From: Saxidomus purpurata
Lineage: Eukaryota > Mollusca > Bivalvia > Venerida > Veneridae
Reading direction: 5' to 3'
Assembly: GCA_022818135.1 (NCBI GenBank)
Contig: JAFMSR010000015.1
Span: 124,001-188,000 of the forward strand
Length of the DNA: 64,000 nucleotides
Numbering within the stretch: position 1 is the stretch's first letter; the number at the start of each line of letters is the position of its first letter. The position numbers and the translations under genes were made by a program. Below the pieces are notes generated by a model. The model was not told where the DNA came from, did not search any database, and saw only the letters and a program-made list of their open reading frames with translations. Positions 55,301 to 64,000 of this stretch are shown here, piece by piece.

Positions 55301-58300
55301 TTCGAATTATGCTCCGGACAAGTAAAAGTAACAAAGGGCAATAACTCTGTAATGAGTAAAGATAGAGTTACTGTTCTTTTGCACGCACTTCCTCTCTTTG
55401 TGCTTGACTATTGTATGAAGTTGTATTGAATTCCAACCAGTAGTTTTCAATAATGCTCCGGACAAGGAAAAGGAACAAAGGGCAATAACTCTGTAATTAG
55501 TCAAGATGGAGTTATGGTTCTTGTGCATTGCACTTCCTCTGATTGTGCTTGACCATTGTATGAAGTTGTATTGAATTCCAACCAGTAGTTTACGAATTAT
55601 GCTCTAGACAAGGAAAAGTAACAAAGGGCAATAACTCTGTAATGAGTCAAGATAAGTCATGGTTCTTGTACAATGCACTTCCTCTGAGTGTGCTTGATCA
55701 TTGTATGAAGTTGTATTGAATTCCAACTAGTAGTTTTCAAGTTATGCTCCGGACAAGGAAAAGTAACAAAGGGCAATAACTCTGTAATTAGTGAAGATGG
55801 AGTTATAGTTCTTGTGCACTGCACTTCCTCTCAATGTGCTTGACCATTGTATGAAGTTGTATTGAATTCCAACCAGTAGTTTTCAAGTTATGCTCCGGAC
55901 AAGGAAAAGTAACAAAGGGCAATAACTCTGTAATTAGTGAAGATGGAGTTATAGTTCTTGTGCACTGCACTTCCTCTCAATGTGCTTGACCATTGTATGA
56001 AGTTATATTGAATTCCAACCAGTAGTTTTCAAGTTATGCTGCGGACAAGGAAAAGTAACAAAGGGCAATAACTCTGTAATTAGTCAAGATGGAGTTATAG
56101 TTCTTGTGCACTGCACTTCCTCTCAATGTGCTTGACCATTGTATGAAGTTGTATTGAATTCCAACCAGTAGTTTTCAAGTTATGCTCCGGACAAGGAAAA
56201 GTAACAAAGGGCAATAACTCTGTAATTAGTCAAGATGGAGTTATAGTTCTTGTGCACTGCACTTCCTCTCAATGTGCTTGACCATTGTATGAAGTTGTAT
56301 TGAATTCCAACCAGTAGTTTTCAAGTTATGCTCCGGACAAGGAAAAGTAACAAAGGGCAATAGCTCTGTAATTAGTGAAGATGGAGTTATAGTTCTTGTG
56401 CACTGCACTTCCTCTCAATGTGCTTGACCATTGTATGAAGTTGTATTGAATTCCAACCAGTAGTTTTCAAGTTATGCTGCGGACAAGGAAAAGTAACAAA
56501 GGGCAATAACTCTGTAATTAGTCAAGATGGAGTTATAGTTCTTGTGCACTGCACTTCCTCTCAATGTGCTTGACCATTGTATGAAGTTGTATTGAATTCC
56601 AACTAGTAGTTTTCAAGTTATGCTCCGGACAAGGAAAATGCAACAGACCGCCCGACCGACCGACCGACCGACCGACCACCGGGTGACTCCTATATACCCC
56701 CCTAAACTTCGTTTTGGGGGTATAATTACATCCATTTCAGTGTTGTTATCTATTCTAACATGACTCACGATTTTGTCTCTATATACAAAGAGTAGAAAAA
56801 TTATGTTATATTAACCCATAAACAACATGGGAACTAATATGCTGTAAACATGACGTCATATTGTGCCGCATGACGTTAAATGAGCGTTCGCGTAGAAAAT
56901 AAAGCTTTGCATTTATTCACTTTTTGTAATATCTGGTCATGTTAGAATCAAAATAACATCCTTTTCAGCGTTGTTATCGTCTAATAAACAATAATTTGTC
57001 GTACTGATGTGCAGTTATAAACCACTGAGGCCTTCGGCCTTCGTGGCTAATTACTGCATATCAGTACTCCAAATCACTGTTTATTAAACGACTAACACCG
57101 CTGGAACGGATGTTATTTCTTAAATAAACAACTCTTTGTTGTTCTGACGCACAGTTATAAACTGTTAATTACTGAGTATCAGTACTCCAAATCATTGTTT
57201 ATTAAACGATGAACACCGCTGGAACGGATATTATTTCATAAATAACACTACTGATTTCACCTCCATGGTCAAGTGGTTAGAGTCGCTGACTTGAAATCAA
57301 AGTAACCTCTCAATGACTAAGGGTCATGTGTTCAATGACCATGTCTCTTTATATGAGAAAGTTCTTCCTAGTAGTACAACTCTGTGTTAGGGAATTTTTC
57401 CTCTTACCTCTGTTCATGAGTCATGTCTTCAGCATGTGACAGTTCCGTCTCGTGGATACTTCTCTGTAACTGCTGGTCATACTGATCCTCCATAGTTGAT
57501 ATTTCACGCTGCAGGACGCTCACTTCATCTTTCAGTGATATATTCTCTTGCTGTAACATCAACAACAATAACTAAAAGTCAAGTCAATAAGTATATACAG
57601 TGAAGTCATTTACATAATCTTTAAACTAAATTTCATGGAGTTCAGTTCTATATTAAAGAAGATATTTATAAAAGACTTCCTTATCACCCTGCTATCTCTA
57701 TCAGAAATTAAGATGTACATGTTGAACCTTCTAACAAGCACAATAATAAATACAAATTCTTAGTTTACTGAAACCTTGAAATCATGAAAAATGTGACTGA
57801 CAAACATTTATACAAGATAACAGTATTTAGTTGAGAGCTGTATGTAACAGCCAACACCTCAGTACTATTGTGACTTTTCAGCTGAACATCAATACAAAAC
57901 CGTCCACACTTTAGGAGGCAGATGCTGAACCTGTAGGGATATATACCAACTCCCTGCTTCTACTGCGCTTGTCATAGACATGTACTCATCCCCTGCATTG
58001 TTACGTAACAGTAAAAGTTTAAAGTTTCATGTTCACCGACTGCTATTACCTGTAAACCTTTTACTTTCCCTTGGTATTGTTCCTGTATTTCCCTGAGTTG
58101 TGTCTCTGTCTCTGTGTGGTCAAGGTTGACCTGTGTCTGCTGTATGATCGTCTGCCTCAGATGTCTGTTCTCCAACCTCAGGGCATCTATCTGAGCATTT
58201 GCTACCTGTACAGAAAAATACATATCCATCACTGCTTAACGTCTGAGCTCGATTTATTAATATTTTTATTATGATTCTACTGTTTACATTTTATGGAGCA

Positions 58301-59513
58301 GTTAACATGGCAACCAAAGCTGATTAAGGTCATGCCCAAAGACAAAAACAAACCACATAAAACATTCTGTTCACCTCAATGCTCACATACTTTGTTAGGT
58401 AAGTAAAAGGTAACTTATATGACAGTATTCCATCATGGACAAAATTTTGACAAAAACATTGAATACAGCATACAGTGGTACCACTACCCCCCCACACACA
58501 CACATTACACATTCCTGAAGGGAATTGAATATAGTGGTACTCCCTTACCATTCTTGGCTTCTGCTTGAAAAACTAAACTTTACAATATTGTATACTAGAA
58601 ATACAAAACAGATATGGAAATCACACTATTTCTGCCATTCAATAAGAATATATAAAACTTCTGCAGTGTCTTTCAGTCTCCAAGTAAAGACAAGCAAACA
58701 GTTACGGCAACAATCAGACTGTCCTAACTCCCATGCCCACCCAACTAGCGTATGTTTATAGAATACAAACCTTCAACTCAGCATCTCTTTTTTTCACCTC
58801 TTCTGTCTCAGTTTGAAGTTTCCTCTCCAAATCTCCAGATTTCTCCTTCAGTACCACAACATTACCACTGTTACTGTGTAATTCTTCTGTCACCTACACA
58901 AGTAAGCAATACTTAGTAAAGGGCTTCAAAGTGATCTCCCTTTGTCATATTTTAATAAACACATCTACAGTAATCTTCTTTGATATTTCAGTAACGTAAA
59001 CACTGCCTAACTTTGAAGTCCGCCTTCCTATTTGAGTAGTTAGAGTGACTGACTTGAAACCATTGTAACCTCTCATAGATTGAGAGTCATGTGTTCGAGC
59101 CCTGATACCAACCACTCTACCTAGAAATGAGTCCACTGCCTTGATTGAGTAGTTCGAATCTCTGACTTGAAACCACTGTAACATCTCATTAAGGGTCAGG
59201 GGTTCGAGCCTGCTACCGACCATGTCTCTTTATGTGAGAAAGTTGGCAGTTTCTAACTGAGGGTACTACTAGTACTGGTTCTCCCAAGGAACAATAGTTA
59301 AGTAAACTGCCTGTCGGTAGAATTGACCGAAATATAGTTTAAATGGGTGCTAAACAACAACAACAACAATATGCCTACCTTTGATAACTGATCTTTCATT
59401 CCATGGAGTTCTGAGTCATGACTTGCACTTAATGAACTTAATCTTGTCTGAGCTTGGGACAACTGGGCTTTGACTTGGGATAGTTCTTCCTCTAATCTCA
59501 GTACATCTGATTT
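52254..59513 (-). CDS. Coiled-coil protein, C-terminal 322 codons in seven exons
   Basis: The exons in coding order are 59513-59379, 58893-58771, 58205-58050, 57550-57408, 54676-54519, 53639-53530 and 52397-52254 (135, 123, 156, 143, 158, 110 and 144 nt; 969 in all, including stop). Every intron is GT-AG and every junction keeps phase. Residues ~1-230 are heptad-rich coiled coil (LRLEEELSQVKAQLSQAQTRL, then KTRLEDDLDRERR). An acidic linker follows (IVIEEDEGVMYINEDMSLAE), then a short second helix (VEEQARTRQLENIIDSHIESL) and a basic end, KKHKR. This points to a cytoskeletal, centrosomal or vesicle-tether type protein, but no family is recognised. The N terminus and promoter are outside the window or unseen. 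Confidence 0.87.
52731..52935. repeat. 24-bp minisatellite in the last intron
   Basis: About eight to nine units TGACTAATATTGCAATATCTTGCC with small variants. On the gene strand each reads CAG|GCAAGATATTGC, a weak GC-type donor. It is related to the 26-bp array next to it. Confidence 0.85.
52936..53529. repeat. 26-bp minisatellite repeating a splice-donor sequence
   Basis: About 23 units of 26 bp. On the gene (minus) strand each is GTAAGACAGTGCAGTATATT + AGTGAG, so every junction reads GAG|GTAAGA. The array starts exactly at the donor of exon F. Confidence 0.9.
53530..53639 (-). CDS. Coiled-coil gene, exon F (acidic linker)
   Basis: 110 nt, phase 1 in and 0 out, acceptor TATTACAG and donor GAG|GTAAGA. 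It encodes the acidic linker with DIVIEEDEGVMYINEDM. Its donor is the first unit of a long minisatellite that repeats GAG|GTAAGA. Confidence 0.87.
53830..54440. repeat. Pearl-like monomers within an intron
   Basis: Three diverged ~150-bp monomers share 'CAAAG.G.AATAACT', 'GACTGGGGT(A/G)ATTTGG' type and 'AAGATTGGTTAGGAACTG' phrases. They are related to the 22.1-kb element. Confidence 0.6.
54519..54676 (-). CDS. Coiled-coil gene, exon E
   Basis: 158 nt. The acceptor at TTTCCAG (54677-54678) is chosen over an upstream AG at 54721-54722 because only it keeps phase with exon D, giving EQ-R-RMQEIEE. The donor is GTATGT. It encodes RLDSTINRYEEQLQLLRRQ. Confidence 0.83.
54883..55075. mobile_element. 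~195-bp MITE, left copy
   Basis: The ends are GATTCTAACAYGAC and its complement (GATCATGTTAGAATC). It contains AAATGACGTCATATTGTGCC, a CRE-type TGACGTCA. It is in direct orientation with the copy at 56751-56949. Confidence 0.7.
55076..56737. repeat. Pearl-like element, ~10 monomers of ~146 bp
   Basis: The left end reads TTAATACCCCCAAAAG (about 55101-55116). The right end is a hairpin CCCCCCTAAAC...GTTTTGGGGG with TATAATTA. Monomers (ATGCTCCGGACAAGGAAAAG near 55312, 55455, 55602, 55746, 55894, 56039, 56185, 56330, 56475 and 56621) are nearly identical from the fifth on and more diverged to the left. A (CCGA)n microsatellite lies at 56652-56678. Confidence 0.9.
56751..56949. mobile_element. 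~195-bp MITE, right copy
   Basis: Same ends and internal CRE as 54883-55075, at roughly 80-85% identity by eye. Confidence 0.7.
56952..57240. repeat. Foldback element plus a partial second copy
   Basis: Left arm 56952-57018 (AATAACATCC...GTACTGATGTGCAG) and right arm ~57050-57119 are reverse complements at about 85%. Between them is GAGGCCTTCGGCCTTC, itself a hairpin. A second right arm follows at 57165-57235 with part of a left arm, so the unit has been partly duplicated. Confidence 0.75.
57247..57380 (+). mobile_element. tRNA-derived SINE, truncated
   Basis: CCATGGTCAAGTGGTTAGAG (A box) and a mutated B box (GTGTTCAATGACC) are followed by the shared tail (CTCTTTATATGAGAAAGTT). It lies antisense in the intron just outside exon D. 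Confidence 0.7.
57408..57550 (-). CDS. Coiled-coil gene, exon D
   Basis: 143 nt, phase 0 in and 2 out, acceptor TGTTACAG and donor GTAAGA. It encodes SLKDEVSVLQREISTMEDQY. A SINE copy ends close to the donor. Confidence 0.87.
58050..58205 (-). CDS. Coiled-coil gene, exon C
   Basis: 52 codons, phase 0-0, acceptor CTGTACAG and donor GTAATA. It encodes QIDALRLENRHLRQTIIQQ. Confidence 0.87.
58771..58893 (-). CDS. Coiled-coil gene, exon B
   Basis: 41 codons, phase 0-0, acceptor TGTGTAG and donor GTTTGT (weaker than consensus). It encodes DLERKLQTETEEVKKRDAEL. Confidence 0.87.
59018..59130 (+). mobile_element. tRNA-derived SINE, tail-less copy
   Basis: TTGAGTAGTTAGAGTGACTG and B box GTGTTCGAGCCCT. 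The tail is absent because another SINE begins directly after it. Confidence 0.7.
59135..59369 (+). mobile_element. Full-length tRNA-derived SINE with (AAC)n tail
   Basis: Head with GGGGTTCGAGCC B box (about 59197-59208), body 'TTTATGTGAGAAAGTTGGCA', the AGTACTGGTTCTCCC block, then AAATGGGTGCTAAACAACAA and an (AAC)n tail. It is about 235 bp. The tail ends 8 bp from the donor of exon A, on the antisense strand. Confidence 0.85.
59379..59513 (-). CDS. Coiled-coil gene, exon A (first visible)
   Basis: 45 codons, phase 0-0, acceptor TTTCAG and donor GTAGGC. It encodes heptads with QVKAQLSQAQTRLSSL. A SINE tail lies only 8 nt into the following intron. Confidence 0.87.
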
Positions 59514-59519
59514 CTGAAA

Positions 59520-60125
59520 CAATGAATATAATGTAGTTGAGGGCGGAAATAATGTTCAGGTTAATGTTCTAAAACAGTTCTATTCTCACTATATTTTTGT
59601 TCTTTTCTATTTACAAGTTGTTTTCAGCACAGAAAGTGTTCCTGTAAATCATACCTCAACAAACATTTTGTTCAGATTTATAGAGCATTAAAGTTCTATT
59701 TTAAAACCTTGTGACAAAAATGGTGAACATGGTATAACTTTAATTAAGCAAATACAACATTTATATAAAAAATATCAGTGTTATCACTGAAATGATAAGA
59801 CAACAGATTCATGCATTTTATTTATATCTTTGTTAGTATATATTTACCTAAGAATTTTAACTTTACCAGTACTAAATGTCTTTCATAAAATCATGCTGGT
59901 CCCTTTATTGGACTTTAACAATAAGATATTAAAATAATAAATCACCAGTGACATTTAAATATCTATTACAGAAGAAAGACATTAAATTTTTATGAAGTAA
60001 TTCAGTATAAAAAAAATGTGTATTCACAGAATAACTGGTTGCTAATAAAACAAAACTTATAGTATAATAGCAAAACAAAATTCTGCTAACTATTAAATAT
60101 AAACTAGGAAAGTTGAATCATAAAA
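59520..60125. other. Intron or upstream sequence, nothing recognised
   Basis: AT-rich sequence upstream of exon A. No further coiled-coil exon could be recognised on the minus strand between here and 64000. Confidence 0.5.
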
Positions 60126-60129
60126 AAGT

Positions 60130-60860
60130 CTGAACACTATTGCAAGGTTTGATATAACTACCATAATGGTTACTGAGATATGTGCATGATAGTACCTAGC
60201 ATGCAAAACTTTAACCAAATTTTCAAAGTCAAACAAGGGCAATATTCACACTAAATTTAAACAAGAGTTATCTGTCTTGACTGTGTGACACCCTTAAGAC
60301 ATTAAAAAGTTTCAAGTCAATATCATAAGTGGTTACTGAGATATGTGCATGATAGTACCTAGCAGACAAAACTTTACCAAATTTTCAAAGTCAAACAAGG
60401 GCCATAATTTGTACTAAATTTTCAAGAGTTATCGCCTTGATTGTATGACACCCCTAAAGACATGAACAAAGTTTCAAGTCACTATCATAAGTGTTACTGA
60501 GATATATGCATGATAGTACTTATGCAGGCAAAACTTAACCAAATTTTCAAAGTCAAACAAGGGCCATAATTTGTACTTGCTTTTTCAGGTTTTGCCTGAT
60601 TGTATGACACCCCTAAAACTTAACAAAGTTTCATGTCAATGTCATTTATGGTTACTGAGATATGTGCATGATAGTACCTTGCAGGCAAAATGCGTTTTGT
60701 ATCAAATTTTAAATCAAACAAGGCATAACTTTTACCAAATTTTTTCAAGAGTTATCCCTTGATTGTTCAACACCCCTAAAGACATGAACAAAGTTTAAGT
60801 CAATATCATAAGTGGTTACTGAGATATGTGCATGATAGTACTTAGCAGGCAAAACTTTGA
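60130..60860. repeat. ~162-bp tandem repeat, ~4.5 units
   Basis: GGTTACTGAGATATGTGCAT-type sequence recurs at 60168, 60331, 60492, 60651 and 60815, with 'AGTCAAACAAGGGC.ATAATT' and 'TGTATGACACCCCTAAA' between. It is pearl-type and lies in the probable intron. Confidence 0.85.
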
Positions 60861-60984
60861 CCAAAGAAGCAACGCCCTTGGCCTAAAGCCCTCGGGCCAA
60901 GTACTGTAATAGCGCTCCATATTCCCGAATAGTCGAGCTAAAAATGTGTATTCACAGAATAACTTGATGAATACATACAGGATA

Positions 60985-61360
60985 GTTGTTGGTTGCGGTG
61001 TAATATCACATTATAATTTCACGGAGTGGGCACCAAAAGTGATAGCCACAAGTGAAAGTAACTATTTTTGGTGTACAGGAGTGAAATTAACATGATATTA
61101 CACCGATATCCACAATGTTTCTGTTTATCTTATGTTTAAAACTCTACTTTTGTTGAATTAGTTTCAATGAAATGTCGAAAACCACCAGAAACATCATCAG
61201 AAAGCATAGAGCACATGACGTCATTTTAACGATATCATCGTCGTTTGGTTTCAGGCGTTCATTTTGCTCGGTATACTTTTTGACGTCAATTCTGGTTGAA
61301 GATTTTTATATTTTCACTGCTTTGAAACCATGTAGCAACAGTTCTCTCAGTTTGATATAA
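60985..61360 (-). mobile_element. Repeat family with large terminal palindrome, copy 2
   Basis: Reverse-complement counterpart of 28990-29420. The palindrome spans about 60991-61110 (TAATTTCACGGAGTGGGCACC mirrored by GGTGTACAGGAGTGAAATTA, with mismatches). It carries ATGACGTCATTT. Confidence 0.75.
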
Positions 61361-62060
61361 CACACTCCAATGATGTAAGTTAACACTAAATTTCTGCAGC
61401 ACAACTACAAGAATAAGTTTGAATGAATAATTCAAAGAGCCGTGCACAAGTTAAATGAAAATTCTGGGTGACTGCAGTTCATACCTATAAAATCATTCAT
61501 AACTATGAGATTCAAAACACAGTTTTTATCAAAGCCATTTTACATTAAACATTGTACATGTTAAAAAGCAACTACAATAACCCTTCAATACATTTTAGTT
61601 ATTCATAAAACCATAACACCTATACCATGAAAAGCAATGAAATTTAAGAGTGGAAACACAGTATGCATGCATATACCTGCCCTGGTAATAATCATGAAAA
61701 GCAATTTCAGGAAAGCTTTACCCTTATTCTTGTCTAGGTACAAAGTACATAAGCGTTCCAAATGATTAAAAAAAAAAGAGATAAAACTAATAAACTAAAC
61801 CAATTCTATATAAAATGCTTTTCATTGTAATACAATATGGGATCCTTTTCAATTTAAAAACAGCAGTCTGAAAGAAATCTATATTCCCGTCACATGAAAT
61901 TATGCTGACGGGATGACCTTCAGATCCGAGCGTGACAATAACCATGAACCAGCAAGGTTGGACAATAGGTACTGCATGCATGTTGTGTCAAGTAGATGAA
62001 CATTCAACATTGTGTCATAAATACCCTTGAAAGGGTTAAGGAGATAAGACTCTCATGGCT
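61361..62060. other. Non-coding stretch
   Basis: No gene or element ends recognised. Confidence 0.5.
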
Positions 62061-62082
62061 CCGACCCCTAAATGTGAGCTGA

Positions 62083-62238
62083 TGTATTCATCTTAATGCA
62101 TCAAAATCCCCATTATGCCATATTAATGTATTTTAATACCCTTTATGTCACCTTAATGCAATAAAATCCCCTTTATGCCACCTTAATGCAATTAAATCAC
62201 TTTTATGCACTTAATGTATTTAAATCCCTTTATGCCAA
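62083..62238. repeat. ~30-bp minisatellite, ~5 units
   Basis: Units of CACCTTAATGCAATAAAATC + CCCTTTATGC type, with indels. Confidence 0.75.
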
Positions 62239-62546
62239 AGTAAGCTAAGTTTGGATAACAGAATGGAAATCTAACATTGGCAGGCAGATATATACGATGC
62301 AATGAACAAAAGGAATCAACTTTACAATGGCAAACATCAATGAATAAAGTGAATTATTTCCAAACTATAGAAGCTTACTATTTCCAACATACATAATGAA
62401 CTTTTACAATGGCATCTCATTACTTTCAGCATGCACAGTTTACTAACTGAATGTAAGCTGGCAGACAGTCTCAGTGCATTCAGTATGTACTCTTTGAATT
62501 AGTAAGTTGAAAATGCTACAGTCATATTTAAAATACAAATTAAGTA

Positions 62547-62711
62547 CAGTCAACCCTGTCAAAAGCCACCCGACTGCAGAAGTTGGAAGTGTAATCTCCT
62601 TAGACAGGTGGTCTATTCACTCAGGATAGACTATTACTGCTTGAAATTCCAAGGGATTGCATAGGTCACGGTATCGCTTAACTCATGTGGTCACAAGAAC
62701 AGGTCAGACTG
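62547..62711. mobile_element. 165-bp MITE with TA duplication
   Basis: It starts CAGTCAACCCTGTC and ends GAACAGGTCAGACTG (imperfect inverted repeats), with GCCACC/GTGGTC further in. TA lies on both sides (62545-62546 and 62712-62713). It fits the Tc1/mariner/pogo type. Confidence 0.65.
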
Positions 62712-62764
62712 TACATTAGACAGAGTGATAATTCATGTACAGACTATAAAAATATGAGATTTGT

Positions 62765-63450
62765 TAATCTCTCTATCTAATCATGTACACAATTTCTTTT
62801 TTAGCCATATATCCCATCTCTCTATCTTCTAATCATGTATCCCATCTCTCTACCCTCTAATCACATATTCAATCTCTATCTAATCATGTGTCCTATCTCT
62901 CTACCCTCTAATCACATATCCAATCTCTATCTAATCATATATCCCGTTTCTCCATCTAATCATGTATCCTACCTGTCTACCCTCTAATCATGTATCCCAG
63001 CTCTATATCTAATCATGTATCCCATCTCTATATCTAATCATGTATCCCAGCTCTATATCTAATCATGACCCAGCTCTATATCTAATCAGTACCCAGCTCT
63101 ATATCTAATCATGTATCCCAGCCATACAACTGACCCAGCTCATACTAATCAGTCCCAGCTCTTCTAATCATGTATCCCAGCTCTATATCTAATCATGTAT
63201 CCCATCTCTATATCTAATCATGTATCCCATCTCTATATCTAATCATGTATCCCATCTCTATTTCTAATCATGTACTCAATTTCTCTATTTAGCCTTGTAC
63301 CCCATCTGTCTATTCAATAATATACTACAACAGCTATCTAATCATGTATCCTATCTCTCTATTTTACCATGTAACCGATATTTCTATTTAATCATGCACT
63401 GCATCTCTCTACCAAATAATGTATCCCATCTCTCTTTCTTATCATGTTCT
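62765..63450. repeat. ~25-bp minisatellite, ~27 units
   Basis: Units CTCTATATCTAATCATGTAT + CCCAG/CCCAT. They are well conserved in the middle (62995-63260) and decayed at both edges. It is non-coding. Confidence 0.9.
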
Positions 63451-63800
63451 CATCTCTCTATTTAGTAAAACATCTTTAATAAATGTGACATATTTATTTC
63501 ATGCATGAGACTATTAAATCAGTTGTAACATATACAGTATTTTTTCTTTTGAATAAAGAAACCTGTCTTATTAAGACAAAAATGTTTACAACCAGAGACT
63601 TTTTAAAAAGATGTTGACCTTAATTTCAAATGTGACAAATACATTTTTTTCACTGCACTATTTTCTCTTTTTGTGTTATCTGAAGCATCAGATCTGTTCT
63701 CTGTCCCATTGAGCAGTGAGTGCCCTATACATGCTGTTTATTTAACCCTTACCCAGGTTTATTATTTTATACATGTACTTTGGATAATATCATTCATTGT
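63451..63800. other. Non-coding spacer
   Basis: AT-rich; nothing recognised. Confidence 0.5.
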
Positions 63801-63810
63801 TCACAGGGAT

Positions 63811-64000
63811 ACACAGTAAATATTTACAGGCACCAGGATAAACCCGATCTGTTACAGTAAATATTTACAGGGACCAGGATAACCCCAATCAGACACAGTA
63901 AATATTTACAGGGACCAGGATAACCCCAATCAGACACAGTGAATATTTACAGGGACCAGGATAACCCCAATCAGACACAGTAAATATTTACAGGGACCAG
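63811..64000. repeat. 41-bp tandem array running off the window
   Basis: Units of 41 bp with ACAGTAAATATTTACAGGGA and CCAGGATAACCCCAATCAGA. The last three are almost identical. The array continues past 64000. TAAATATTTA is palindromic. Confidence 0.9.

Overview
The window is nuclear DNA from an animal, most likely a bivalve mollusc. Only two protein-coding genes can be supported. The rest is AT-rich and packed with transposable elements and tandem repeats. The bivalve call rests on many copies of tandem-core elements with a ~145-165 bp monomer, a CGGA/CCGN-type microsatellite and a terminal hairpin (the 'pearl' type known from oysters and clams), plus tRNA-headed SINEs that share a tail domain. 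It is an inference, and the species cannot be named. A run of 500 N at 41316-41815 is an assembly gap.

Genes. (1) An apparently intronless class A GPCR of 430 aa lies on the minus strand at 23262-24554. It has every hallmark of the family and a ~145-residue third intracellular loop. (2) The last seven coding exons of a coiled-coil protein lie on the minus strand between 59513 and 52254. They join in phase into 322 codons plus a stop. Its 5' part lies beyond 64000 or in exons not recognised. No gene symbol is assigned to either.

Layout. 1-3700: degenerate tandem-core repeats and a SINE. 3700-19000: mostly non-coding, with a LINE tail (7470-8381), foldbacks, a 409-bp TTAA-flanked MITE, a GC-rich MITE and a 1.59-kb Harbinger-like element. 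19480-19522: a motif meeting the hammerhead ribozyme consensus. 19930-20545: an L1-like relic. 22-28.2 kb: the GPCR, flanked upstream by a 33-bp array, a pogo-like relic, ~23 copies of a 78-bp satellite and a GC-rich foldback cluster. 30.8-35.1 kb: a 5'-truncated LINE broken by a second 409-bp MITE and by a 24-bp palindrome with direct repeats. 37.7-41.1 kb: a 626-bp inverted-repeat element, a second tiny palindrome and a CR1/Jockey-like LINE. 43.0-44.3 kb: a third 409-bp-family MITE holding a nested TA-flanked element. 46-51.4 kb: a series of pearl-like elements. 52.2-59.5 kb: the coiled-coil gene, whose introns hold a minisatellite starting exactly at a splice donor, direct copies of a ~195-bp MITE around a 10-monomer pearl-like array, foldbacks and SINEs. 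60-64 kb: more tandem repeats, probably still inside the gene.

The genes show no sign of acting together. The interest lies in the repeat biology: a candidate hammerhead ribozyme, very short palindromic insertions with 7-bp direct repeats, a satellite that copies a 5' splice site, pearl-like elements whose two ends vary together, and clean nested insertions that give a relative order of events.
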